The notes under the pieces were generated by a model. That model saw only the letters and a list, made by a program, of their open reading frames with translations. It was not told the origin of the DNA and ran no database searches. Shown in pieces: positions 32,901 through 39,726 of a DNA stretch of 44,606 nucleotides. The position numbers were made by a program, and so were the translations under genes. The stretch is from the NCBI GenBank assembly GCA_964407925.1, contig CAYOXM010000010.1, positions 1 to 44,606 of the forward strand. Direction: 5' to 3'. Each line of letters begins with the position of its first letter. The stretch's first letter is position 1. The DNA comes from CAYOXM01 sp964407925. Its GTDB lineage: Bacteria > Patescibacteriota > Patescibacteriia > SG8-24.

Positions 32901-34696
32901 CGACCGACACGTCGCTCGTCCTCCCCGGAACATTCGATGCGAACGAGAAGGCGTGGATCGCCGAATGGGACAGCGCGAAAGCCGACGTGGGCACGTACGT
33001 CATCGTCGCCTCAGCGAAAGACGCCGCCGGCGGCCGCGCCGAGAGCAACTCCGTAAGCCAATACGTGGAGCGTCAGGCGAACGCGGAGCCGCCGAAGGTC
33101 GAGCCGCCGCCGGCAGACCTCTCCGTCCGCATCGTCCGGCCGACTGACGGCACGACCGTCCGCGGTCCCGTCGTCGTCGCCGCGAAGACCGATGCGACGG
33201 CCGTGCGCGTCGCGTTCTTCGGTCGCGACGTCCGCGGTACGCAGGTATTCGCGCTCGCGGGATCCTACTCGCGCGACCTCGGCGCGTGGGCGGCATACCT
33301 CGATACCAAGCCGCTCAAGGACGGGAAGTACGAGCTTTCCGCGGCGGCGACCGATGCCGCCGGAAAACGCGCGGTCGCGGCCGTCAGTTTCATCGTCGCG
33401 AACGCCGACGTCGCCGCGATCGATAAGGTCGACGTGATTCCCGTCGAAGCCGTACGCGATGCCGCGAAGGCCCAGCCGGAAGGGACGAAACCGCTCGCGA
33501 CCGAACGTCTCGCGCCGCCGCCGCCGGACGTCGCCGAGAAGCTGTATAAGGAATGCGCCGACGCGGGCATCGTTCCCGCGCGCTGCGAGGCATGGCTCGC
33601 CTCGCGCAAGGGGCGCGACGAATGCCGCGACGCGGGCATCGTGACGAAGGAAGAGTGCGTCGCGTTCCTGAAGCGCGCGCACGGCGAGGTTCCCGGCTGC
33701 GACGGCAAGGACGAGGGCGCGTGCGCCGAAGCCGTCGTGAAGCAGACCGCGGGGCTCGTTTCCGCCGACGATCTGGACAGGGCGACGAAGGCGATCGACA
33801 AGCACGTCGGCAGGCGCATCGCCGTCCCCCCGACGGCCGACGACGGCGGCGAAAAGGAAAAGCCGTCCGCCGACGACGTGCTCGCGTACATCCCGATCAG
33901 CCGCCGCGAGGGGCTCAACCTCGACGTCCACGCGTCGCCGGCGTTCGTGCGCACGGATGACGAAACCAGCCATCGTTCGGTTCCCGCCGTCCTGTTCATA
34001 GACGCCGACGCCGACGGCCTTCCTGACGACGCGGAAAAGCGTTTCGGCACCAAACCCGACGTCGCGGACACCGACGGCGACGGGTTCACCGACGGCGACG
34101 AGGTGAAGAACGGGTACAATCCGCTCGGCCGCGGCCGCCTGACCGACGGCGTGTCGCTCTCGCCTGTGGACGTGGCGATCGTCTCCGGCGCCCCCATCGA
34201 GCAGCCGAAGTCCGCGGGCGAGGAGACCGACGCGCTGAAAGTCGATGCGGCGGAACAGCAGGACGAGGGCGAGGTCGTACGCATCACCGGCAAGGCCCGT
34301 CCGCACGAAGTCGTGACGCTGTTCGTCTACAGCTACCTTCCGGTCGTGCTCACGACCGAAGCCGACGAGAACGGCGACTGGTCCTACGACCTCGGCGCGA
34401 CGCTCGACGACGGCCAGCACGAGGTGTACGTCGCCGTGACCGACGAGACGGGCAAGATCAAGGAGAAGGGGTCGCCGCTGGCCTTCTTCGTCGCCGGCGC
34501 GCAGGCGGCGAGCGCCGACGAGTTCTTCAAGAACGAGCCGGCGGAGACGTCGCCGACGGCCGCGGCCATCGCCGCCGAACCGATCCGGCAGTCCATGCTC
34601 CCGTACGCCGTCGCCACGTTCGTCCTCCTGGCGCTTGCCGGCGTCATCGCCTTCCTCCTTTTCCGTCCGAAGAGCGACGGTGCGCCGCCGTCCTGA
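29936..34696 (+). CDS. Giant Ig-repeat surface protein with calcium repeats
   Basis: 1586 residues. Signal peptide (about 15-35, ending 'G-V-S-A-A'). Some ten Ig-like beta domains follow, each with 'G-x-x-W-x-A-x-W-D-T' and 'G-x-Y-x-x-x-A-x-A'. The units near residues 233, 329, 429 and 529 are tandem copies of 96-100 residues, highly alike in DNA as well as protein. A Gln run ('Q-Q-Q-Q-Q-Q') sits near 633. Around 1201-1265 is a helical Cys segment with repeated 'E-C-x-D-A-G-I-V-x-x-x-x-C'. Then DxDxDG thrombospondin-3 repeats (about 1355-1400), one more Ig-like unit and a C-terminal membrane anchor (about 1555-1577) with a short basic tail. This is a type I cell-surface protein, plausibly an adhesin for contact with a host cell; binding partner unknown. 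Confidence 0.9.
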   Translation: MTVTGKRQDSALYRWLAGAIFAFVGLAAALGVSAAPPYAVTMVKPTGGTVNGVVPLLATTSTDSTALHFTVTPDPKTGGSAFNLDGVKDGVATSWKADWNSDGKPLGDYYIKATGQSSGGGEAYSAGVKVTLTSGGGGGTVTLTKPNSGDKLSGTASLVATTSWTAESLVFVVTPSGGSPKSISATPEAGNVSWSANWDTAKETDGTYTVLARAYSGSVPKDSASVSVSLNNAAPLAVVVDAPVPAATLSGMQELKATANAAVVSMQFTVKSGSTIIATLNGTSGDGKTWTANWDTAKAANGTYGLQAKATASNATTALGYVASFVVNNVAPLTVNVTSPAASETLAGTKALAATTSETVVSVDFIVKLHPSLAVAGTVSGSSGDGKSWTANWDTTKAANGAYVIEAKATAANATTATALVSGLVVANAAPLTVSVTSPSASETLAGTKALAATTSVVADTVSFAIKSYPSLSLVGTVSGSSGDGKTWTANWDTTKAANGGYVIEAKATASGGAQTAAATVTGLVVANAAPLTVSVTSPAPNVTLDATATFTGGTSVAVGSLSFAVRAAGANSESAPLATPTATSGDGKSWTATWDTKAVANGDYKVVAIALKDGVPTASTAVPFKILNAQQQQQQENAEPVSVALTMPEQSASVSGKITLSATANQAVDSAQFTVNGPSGPVTMNAAGNGTKTVWSLAWDTTASPNGDYAVVAKVTKNGVATSSASRPFKVSNVSVSIGFTAPANGATLAGVTDVVLAAVPQASAVTVRVTSVADPGKYSDRVAKYDGTLQVWKLSVNTVDFSNQKYRLDAVATDGQGQKYYAAPITVSVLNQPSATVEREFSVKTVSPKDGGAIYGNVPLAAVVVGEPVAVKFFITPDAGGAIVSVDGRYDPERKAWVGTWGSQSHPNGAYKFGAVAYNAKNAKTESATVTANLTNKVQPVEEPRAPALSVKLVAPADGTAVGRVRLAAATEGAPTAVSFVLKRKGATDTSLVLPGTFDANEKAWIAEWDSAKADVGTYVIVASAKDAAGGRAESNSVSQYVERQANAEPPKVEPPPADLSVRIVRPTDGTTVRGPVVVAAKTDATAVRVAFFGRDVRGTQVFALAGSYSRDLGAWAAYLDTKPLKDGKYELSAAATDAAGKRAVAAVSFIVANADVAAIDKVDVIPVEAVRDAAKAQPEGTKPLATERLAPPPPDVAEKLYKECADAGIVPARCEAWLASRKGRDECRDAGIVTKEECVAFLKRAHGEVPGCDGKDEGACAEAVVKQTAGLVSADDLDRATKAIDKHVGRRIAVPPTADDGGEKEKPSADDVLAYIPISRREGLNLDVHASPAFVRTDDETSHRSVPAVLFIDADADGLPDDAEKRFGTKPDVADTDGDGFTDGDEVKNGYNPLGRGRLTDGVSLSPVDVAIVSGAPIEQPKSAGEETDALKVDAAEQQDEGEVVRITGKARPHEVVTLFVYSYLPVVLTTEADENGDWSYDLGATLDDGQHEVYVAVTDETGKIKEKGSPLAFFVAGAQAASADEFFKNEPAETSPTAAAIAAEPIRQSMLPYAVATFVLLALAGVIAFLLFRPKSDGAPPS
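30634..31847 (+). repeat. Tandem intragenic repeat, about 290-300 bp unit
   Basis: Four consecutive Ig-type units start near 30634, 30922, 31220 and 31520. The words GCGCCGCTCACCGTG, GCGTCCGAGACGCTCGCCGG and GGCGACGGCAAG recur at matching places. Similarity between the second and third units is high even at third codon positions, pointing to recent duplication. Confidence 0.85.
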
Positions 34697-34760
34697 TGAC
34701 GCCGTTCCGCCGCCGCCACGCGTCACCCGCGGGGCGGTTTTTCATTGCGCCGGCGAGCGG

Positions 34761-34766
34761 TATACT
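34761..34766 (+). promoter_or_regulatory. -10 box for mutY, near-leaderless
   Basis: TATACT 9 nt before the ATG at 34776, no Shine-Dalgarno. A GC-rich imperfect hairpin with a T-run (about 34709-34743) upstream may end the previous transcript. Confidence 0.7.
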
Positions 34767-34775
34767 GCCTCGCAT

Positions 34776-35654
34776 ATGGTTCCGCCGTCCGCGTCCGCTT
34801 TTCGCGCGACCGTCCTCCGCTGGTTCGGAAAGAACGGGCGCGATTTGCCGTGGCGGCGGACGCGGGACCCGTGGCGCGTGCTGGTGTCCGAACTGATGCT
34901 TCAGCAGACCCAGGTCGAGCGCGTCATCCCGAAATACGAGGCGTTCGTCGCGCGCTGGCCGACTCCTGCCGCGCTCGCCCGCGCGCCACTCGGCGACGTG
35001 CTGCGGCTCTGGAGCGGTCTGGGATATAACCGCCGCGCGAAGCATTTGCGCGAGGCGGCGAAGGCGGTCGTGGCCCGTTTCGGCGGCCGCGTGCCGCGGC
35101 GCGTGGAGGACCTTGAGTCGCTTCCCGGCGTCGGCAGGTACACCGCGCGCGCCGTCGCGTCGTTCGCCTTCAATGACGACGTCGCGCTGTGGGATACGAA
35201 CGTCCGACGCATCTTCCTCCGCGTCTTCGCGGGAGGCGAGTTCGCGAGGCGAGTCCCGGACGACGGGGCGCTCGAGGCGCTGCTCGCGTCCGCGCTCCCG
35301 AAGGACCGTTCGCGCGACTGGCATGGCGCGCTCATGGACTTCGGCTCGGCGGTCTGCGTCGGACGGAACCCGCGATGCGGCTCGTGCCCGCTCGCCGCGT
35401 CTTGTGCCGCCGCCCCCTCGTTTCTTTCGGGCCGCGTGCCGAAGTCCGGACTCGTAAAAAAACAGCCCGCATTCGGCGGATCGCGGCGGCAGGGCCGCGG
35501 CGCCATCGTGCGCCTGCTCGCGGGACGGCGCGGCGGCGTCGCCGTCGACGAACTGGCGGCGCTCTGCGGCAGGAACGACACCGGCACGCTCGTCGACGAG
35601 CTCGCCGCCGAGGGGCTCGTGACCGTCCGTTCGGGAAAGGCCAAGTTGGCCTGA
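34776..35654 (+). CDS. mutY: A/G-specific adenine DNA glycosylase
   Basis: 292 residues. Removes adenine mispaired with 8-oxoguanine in base-excision repair. The HhH-GPD core is intact: 'L-P-W-R-x-x-x-D-P-W-R-V-L-V-S-E-L-M-L-Q-Q-T-Q-V' with catalytic Glu39, hairpin 'L-P-G-V-G-R-Y-T-A' (116-124), catalytic Asp140 in 'W-D-T-N-V-R-R-I' and the Fe-S loop Cys194-x6-Cys201-x2-Cys204-x5-Cys210. The C-terminal NUDIX-like domain that reads 8-oxoG in longer MutY (about 350 residues) is missing; instead residues about 238-292 look like a small winged-helix ('G-A-I-V-R-L-L-A-G ... V-D-E-L-A-A-E-G-L-V'). Start is fixed by the promoter. Confidence 0.93.
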   Translation: MVPPSASAFRATVLRWFGKNGRDLPWRRTRDPWRVLVSELMLQQTQVERVIPKYEAFVARWPTPAALARAPLGDVLRLWSGLGYNRRAKHLREAAKAVVARFGGRVPRRVEDLESLPGVGRYTARAVASFAFNDDVALWDTNVRRIFLRVFAGGEFARRVPDDGALEALLASALPKDRSRDWHGALMDFGSAVCVGRNPRCGSCPLAASCAAAPSFLSGRVPKSGLVKKQPAFGGSRRQGRGAIVRLLAGRRGGVAVDELAALCGRNDTGTLVDELAAEGLVTVRSGKAKLA

Positions 35655-35661
35655 CGCGCCG

Positions 35662-35690
35662 TTTTCGGCAGGAGACGAATCTGCTACGCT
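35662..35690 (+). promoter_or_regulatory. Promoter for the GerMN-domain gene
   Basis: Weak -35 TTTTCG (35662-35667), 17-nt spacer, TACGCT (35685-35690) preceded by TGC; ATG 35723. Confidence 0.55.
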
Positions 35691-35722
35691 GTCGTTAGCG
35701 TACGACACGGCCGAACCGCCTT

Positions 35723-36598
35723 ATGAAACGCCTGAAATTTCTCATCGCCATACTTATCGTCGCTGCCGTCGGTTTCGGCCTCGGCAGGCTGACCGGCACG
35801 AGGCCCGTCGTCGAATTGGCGGGCATCCACAAGGATTTTCCGCTGTTCCCCAAGCCGCCGCAGGCCGATCCGACGCCGCCGAAGGCAGACGACGCCAAAA
35901 TCGAAAAGGACGTCGTCCTCGAGAACCCCGTGGAGGACGCGGTCGTTTCCGGCGCGTTCATCGACGTCTCCGGCAGGGCGAAGGTCGCCGGCGGCGCGCT
36001 GCGCGTCACCGTCAGGGACGAGGCGGGCACGACGCTCGCCGACGAGAACGTCACGGTCGCCGCGGCGCCGGGCGAGGAGTACGGGCGGTTCGCGACGACG
36101 CTCGCGTTCGCCGGGACCGTGACCGGCAAGGGGACGGTCGAAATTTCGCGCGCGGGCGGCGGCGCGGACCGGATCGTCCGGACCGTGCATTTCGGGGCTG
36201 GCGACGACCAGGTCACCCTGAAGGCGTACTTTCGGAATGCCGGCATGTCGGCCGGGAACGATTGCACGCTGGTGTATCCGGTCGAACGCCGCGCGTCGAG
36301 CAAGACCGCGATTTACCGCGCCGCGATCGAGGAGCTGCTCAAGGGTCCCTCGGCCGAGGAGAAGTCGGGCGGTTACGCGACGGCGCTCCCGTCGAACGCC
36401 GCGCTCAAATCCGTCGCCGCGGACGCCGACGGCGTGGTCACCGCCGACTTCAGCGACGGCATCGAGCGCGGCGTGAGCGGCGAATGCCGCACGTCCGGCA
36501 TCAGGGCGCAAATCGTCGCGACGCTCCGCCAGTTTCCCGAAGTGCGCGACGTGATCATCACCGTCAACGGCGCGTCGGAGGACGTGCTGATGCCATGA
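35723..36598 (+). CDS. Anchored Gmad2 and GerMN domain protein
   Basis: 291 residues. One N-terminal anchor (about 5-22), a Pro/Lys linker, then a beta-sandwich Gmad2 domain (about 62-155: 'V-V-L-E-N-P-V-E-D-A-V-V-S-G-A-F-I-D-V-S-G-R-A') and a GerMN domain (about 165-288: 'L-K-A-Y-F-R-N', 'A-I-E-E-L-L-K-G-P-S-A-E-E', 'L-P-S-N-A-A-L-K-S-V', 'V-T-A-D-F-S-D', 'I-V-A-T-L-R-Q-F-P-E-V'). Both are ring-forming or adhesive envelope domains first seen in spore-germination proteins but widespread in non-spore-formers. Start of an operon: the TPR gene begins inside its stop codon (ATGA). Confidence 0.9.
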   Translation: MKRLKFLIAILIVAAVGFGLGRLTGTRPVVELAGIHKDFPLFPKPPQADPTPPKADDAKIEKDVVLENPVEDAVVSGAFIDVSGRAKVAGGALRVTVRDEAGTTLADENVTVAAAPGEEYGRFATTLAFAGTVTGKGTVEISRAGGGADRIVRTVHFGAGDDQVTLKAYFRNAGMSAGNDCTLVYPVERRASSKTAIYRAAIEELLKGPSAEEKSGGYATALPSNAALKSVAADADGVVTADFSDGIERGVSGECRTSGIRAQIVATLRQFPEVRDVIITVNGASEDVLMP

Positions 36599-37044
36599 CT
36601 CCAATTATGAAAAAGGAAATCGTCACGCTCATCAACGAAGGGTGGGAGGCCGTCAAGGCGCGGGAGCTCGACGCCGCCGCGCACGCGTTCGCCGAAGCGG
36701 CGGAAAAGGATCCTTCGGCCGTCGACGCGTGGAACGGCGTCGGCGCAGTGCATTTCGAGAAGGGCGATCTCGCGGCGTCGCTGCAGGCCTACCGCACCGC
36801 GCGAACGGCCGCGCTCGCGCGCTACGGCGGCGAGTTTCCCGACCGCCTTCCCTGGACCGACGAACACAAGCCCGCGCTCCGCGCCATCCACGGCATGGGC
36901 CTGAACTACTTCCGTCTCGGCAAGACGCAGGAGGCCGCCGAGATGTTCGAGGCGCTCCTGTCGCTCAATCCCGACGACAACCAGGGCGCGAAATTCCTCC
37001 TCGCGGACATCAGGAAGGGAAAGGGCCTCTGGAAGAAGGGATAA
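36595..37044 (+). CDS. Tetratricopeptide-repeat protein
   Basis: 149 residues, starting at the ATGA overlap with the preceding stop. TPR helices run over residues about 10-75 ('G-W-E-A-V-K-A-R-E-L-D-A-A-A-H-A-F-A-E-A-A-E-K-D-P', 'A-W-N-G-V-G-A-V-H-F-E-K-G-D') with a further unit near 100-135 ('G-L-N-Y-F-R-L-G-K-T-Q-E-A-A'). Cytoplasmic, no signal. TPR domains mediate protein contacts. Being coupled to an anchored GerMN protein suggests it serves the envelope, but the partner is unknown. Confidence 0.85.
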   Translation: MTPIMKKEIVTLINEGWEAVKARELDAAAHAFAEAAEKDPSAVDAWNGVGAVHFEKGDLAASLQAYRTARTAALARYGGEFPDRLPWTDEHKPALRAIHGMGLNYFRLGKTQEAAEMFEALLSLNPDDNQGAKFLLADIRKGKGLWKKG

Positions 37045-37051
37045 GGACGCT

Positions 37052-38104
37052 ATGAAAAAATTTCTCACGCTCGTCCTCATCGGCGGCCTCACGGTGTACT
37101 TCTATTACTGGTACGTCCGCGGGGTGAACCTGCTCATCAGCGGCGACGACGCGCTTACGACGCCGCCGTACAGTTTCGCGACGCGTCTCCCGCCGAAGGA
37201 CGGGACGAAGCCGGCGAAAGGGGAGGAGAAGCCTTCCGTGCCGACGTGGGAGGCGGCGGCACCGATGCCCGAAGCGCGCGTCGCCGTCGGCGCGGCGGCG
37301 ATCGGCAGGAAAATTTACGTCGTCGGCGGCTTTGACGGGTTCGCGCGGACGAGCGCGCGCGTCGACGTGTTCGACGTCGAGAAGAACGCGTGGCTGCCGG
37401 CCAGCCCGCTGCCGAAACCGCTGCACCACGTGACCGTGGCGTCAGACGGCGAACGTCTGTACGCCTTCGGCGGCATGAGCGGCGTCGCGTCGACTCCCGT
37501 CGACACGCTGTACGCATATGACCCCGTGCTCGACCGCTGGAAGGAGCTCGGACGCATGCCTGATCCCGTCGGCGCGGCGGCCGTCGCCCTGTTCGACGGC
37601 AAGTTTCACCTGATGGGCGGTCAGGGCCTCGGCCAATCGACGCAGCTGCATTACCTTTATGATCCGAAGACCGACCTGTGGACGTCGGCAGAGCCGCTCG
37701 TCACCGGCCGTGACAATTTCGGCGCCGCCGTGCTCGACGGCAGGCTGTACGTCGTCGGCGGCCGCGGCGGTTCGGTGCTCTACAACATGGACGCGCTCGA
37801 GGTCTACGACGATCAGAGCAAGACGTGGGAACAGCGCGAGCGCATGCCGATCAAGAGGAGCTCGATCGGCACCGCCGTCCTCAACGGGAAACTATACGTC
37901 TTCGGCGGCGAGGCACCTGCGTCGACTTTCGCCGACGTCCAGTCGTACGATCCGAAGAAGGACCGGTGGGGCGCGGAACCCGCGATGCCGACGGCCAGGC
38001 ACGGCTTCGGCACCGCGGTCGTCGACGGACGCGTCTTCATCATCGGCGGCGGGAAGCGGTCGGGTCCGTCGGTGACGGACCTAAACGAAGTATTCACGCC
38101 ATGA
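37052..38104 (+). CDS. Anchored kelch-repeat beta-propeller protein
   Basis: 350 residues. N-terminal anchor (about 4-19), then a Pro/Lys linker to about 65 and six kelch repeats, each with a 'x-Y-V-V/F-G-G' strand, then 'Y-D-P-x-x-D-x-W-x-x-x-x-x-M-P'. Repeats begin near residues 66, 122, 169, 216, 267 and 312; the count fits a closed six-blade propeller. Kelch propellers bind proteins or sugars; some are sialate mutarotases (NanM), but the catalytic residues for that are not apparent. It lies 7 nt after the TPR gene and overlaps xseA by 4 nt. Confidence 0.9.
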   Translation: MKKFLTLVLIGGLTVYFYYWYVRGVNLLISGDDALTTPPYSFATRLPPKDGTKPAKGEEKPSVPTWEAAAPMPEARVAVGAAAIGRKIYVVGGFDGFARTSARVDVFDVEKNAWLPASPLPKPLHHVTVASDGERLYAFGGMSGVASTPVDTLYAYDPVLDRWKELGRMPDPVGAAAVALFDGKFHLMGGQGLGQSTQLHYLYDPKTDLWTSAEPLVTGRDNFGAAVLDGRLYVVGGRGGSVLYNMDALEVYDDQSKTWEQRERMPIKRSSIGTAVLNGKLYVFGGEAPASTFADVQSYDPKKDRWGAEPAMPTARHGFGTAVVDGRVFIIGGGKRSGPSVTDLNEVFTP

Positions 38105-39366
38105 GCGCCTTTTCCGTAACGCAGTTCGTCGAATTCGTGAACACCGCCCTCGCCACGGCGGTGTTTCCCGAAGGCGTCGCCGTCGAGGGCGAGGTCGCCG
38201 AGTACCGCGTCTCCCAGGGCAAGTGGATCTGGTTCAAGCTGAAGGACGAGTCGTCGCTCGTCGAGTGCTTCGCGACCGTCTGGCAGATGCGTACGCCGCT
38301 CGAGGACGGGATGAAAGTCCGCATCTTCGGCCTGCCGAAGGTCTACCCGAAGAGCGGGAAGTTCTCGGTCGGCGTCGAGCGCGTCGAACTCGTCGGCGAG
38401 GGGGCGCTCCGCCGCGCGTTCGAATTGCTGAAGAAAAAGCTCGCCGCCGAGGGCGTGTTCGACGTGTCGCGCAAACGGCCCCTCCCGCGTTTTCCGCGGC
38501 GGATCGGCCTCATCGCTTCTCGGGAATCGGCGGCGTACGGCGACTTCATGCGGATCCTCGGCAACCGGTGGGGCGGCGCGGACGTGCTCGCCGCCGACGT
38601 CGCGGTGCAGGGGAGGGACGCGGTCCGCGAGATCGTCGGCGCGTTCCGTCACTTCAACGCGCACCCCGAGTCCGCTGACGTCCTCGTGCTGACGCGCGGC
38701 GGCGGTTCCCTCGAGGACCTGCAGGCGTTCAACAGCGAGGAAGTCGCCCGCGCGGTGTTCGGTTCGCGCATTCCCGTCGTCGTCGGCGTCGGACACGAGC
38801 GCGACGAGTCGCTCGCCGATTACGCCGCCGACGTCCGCGCATCGACGCCGACGAACGCCGCCGAAATCGTCGTTCCGGACCGTCGGGAGATCCTTGCCGC
38901 CGTCGAAGCGGGCGTCGGACGGATGACGGCCGTCATGCGCGGGGCGGTGTCCGGACGCGCCGCGGCCGTCGACGGCATGGCCGCGCAGATAGAATCATAC
39001 GCGCGCCGCGGCATCGCCGACTTCGGGCACCTCCTCAAGGACCTGCAGAGGCACTTCGCCGCGTTCGCCGGGCTCGCGCATTCGCGGTCGCGCGACGCGG
39101 CGGTCCTCGCCGACCGCCTCGGCTCCGGCGCCGGATTCTGGGCGTCACGGCTCGACGGGAAGCTCGAGGCCGATCTGCGTCTCCTGCGGACGCTCGATCC
39201 CCGCCGTCCCCTCGAAAAGGGGTACGCGCTCGTCCGCAAGGGCGGCCGGCTGCTCAAGGACGCGGCCGCGGTGGACGCGGGCGACATCGTGCAGGTACAA
39301 TTGGCCCGCGGCGGATTTTCCGCCCAGGTAAATGAAAGCTTCAGAGGTGAGAGCTTCAAAGGTTAG
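38101..39366 (+). CDS. xseA: Exonuclease VII large subunit
   Basis: 421 residues. Start overlaps the kelch stop (ATGA). N-terminal OB fold (about 1-100, 'V-E-G-E-V-A-E-Y-R-V-S-Q-G-K-W-I-W-F'), then the catalytic domain with 'G-L-I-A-S-R-E-S-A-A', 'L-T-R-G-G-G-S-L-E-D-L-Q-A-F-N-S-E-E' and 'V-V-G-V-G-H-E-R-D-E-S-L-A-D-Y-A-A-D-V-R-A-S-T-P' (written by key positions), followed by a coiled coil and a short C-terminal domain. With XseB it degrades single-stranded DNA from both ends. The final dozen residues (V-N-E-S-F-R-G-E-S-F-K-G) are encoded by the inverted-repeat element at 39335, an unusual tail. Confidence 0.95.
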   Translation: MSAFSVTQFVEFVNTALATAVFPEGVAVEGEVAEYRVSQGKWIWFKLKDESSLVECFATVWQMRTPLEDGMKVRIFGLPKVYPKSGKFSVGVERVELVGEGALRRAFELLKKKLAAEGVFDVSRKRPLPRFPRRIGLIASRESAAYGDFMRILGNRWGGADVLAADVAVQGRDAVREIVGAFRHFNAHPESADVLVLTRGGGSLEDLQAFNSEEVARAVFGSRIPVVVGVGHERDESLADYAADVRASTPTNAAEIVVPDRREILAAVEAGVGRMTAVMRGAVSGRAAAVDGMAAQIESYARRGIADFGHLLKDLQRHFAAFAGLAHSRSRDAAVLADRLGSGAGFWASRLDGKLEADLRLLRTLDPRRPLEKGYALVRKGGRLLKDAAAVDAGDIVQVQLARGGFSAQVNESFRGESFKG

Positions 39367-39419
39367 AGCGCTTTGATCTCCGAACCTCTAACCTCTAAAA
39401 CTTTGAACCTCTAACCTTC
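39335..39419. repeat. Long imperfect inverted repeat, element 3
   Basis: Left arm AAAGCTTCAGAGGTGAGAG / CTTCAAAGGTTAGAG (39335-39368) overlaps the end of xseA; right arm with repeated AACCTCTAACC words (39383-39419). The word AGGTTAGAG and its complement occur several times. Ends 5 nt before xseB. Confidence 0.7.
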
Positions 39420-39424
39420 ACCAA

Positions 39425-39676
39425 ATGGCCAAGGCAAAGACGGACAAGCAGTTCGATTTCGGCGAGGCATACAAGGAGCTCGAGGGCATCATCGCCTGGT
39501 TCGAGCGTGAAGAAGTCGATCTCGACGAGGGTCTCCGCAAGTTCGAGCGCGGCCTCGAGCTCGCCAAGCGCTGCAAGGAACGCCTCAAGGAGGTCGAGAA
39601 CAAGGTCACGGAAATCAAGGGGAAATTCGGGGAACTCGACGAGGAAGGGGTTCCTGCGAACGGTACCTTGTTATGA
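39425..39676 (+). CDS. xseB: Exonuclease VII small subunit
   Basis: 83 residues, typical for XseB. The 'F-G-E-A-Y-K-E-L-E-G-I-I-A-W-F-E' helix and 'V-D-L-D-E-G-L-R-K-F-E-R-G-L-E-L-A-K-R-C-K' are the family core; both form the antiparallel helices that dock onto the XseA coiled coil. It lies 58 nt after xseA with the repeat element between, so the element sits within the xseAB unit and could set the ratio of the two subunits by affecting mRNA ends (inference). Confidence 0.95.
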   Translation: MAKAKTDKQFDFGEAYKELEGIIAWFEREEVDLDEGLRKFERGLELAKRCKERLKEVENKVTEIKGKFGELDEEGVPANGTLL

Positions 39677-39712
39677 ACCGGCGGTTCGATGGCAATCGGA
39701 CCGTTTTTGTGC

Positions 39713-39718
39713 TAAAAT
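39713..39718 (+). promoter_or_regulatory. -10 box (TGC extended), near-leaderless
   Basis: TAAAAT preceded by TGC, 8 nt before the ATG at 39727. No good -35 at 17 nt. Confidence 0.7.
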
Positions 39719-39726
39719 AGTTGGGT

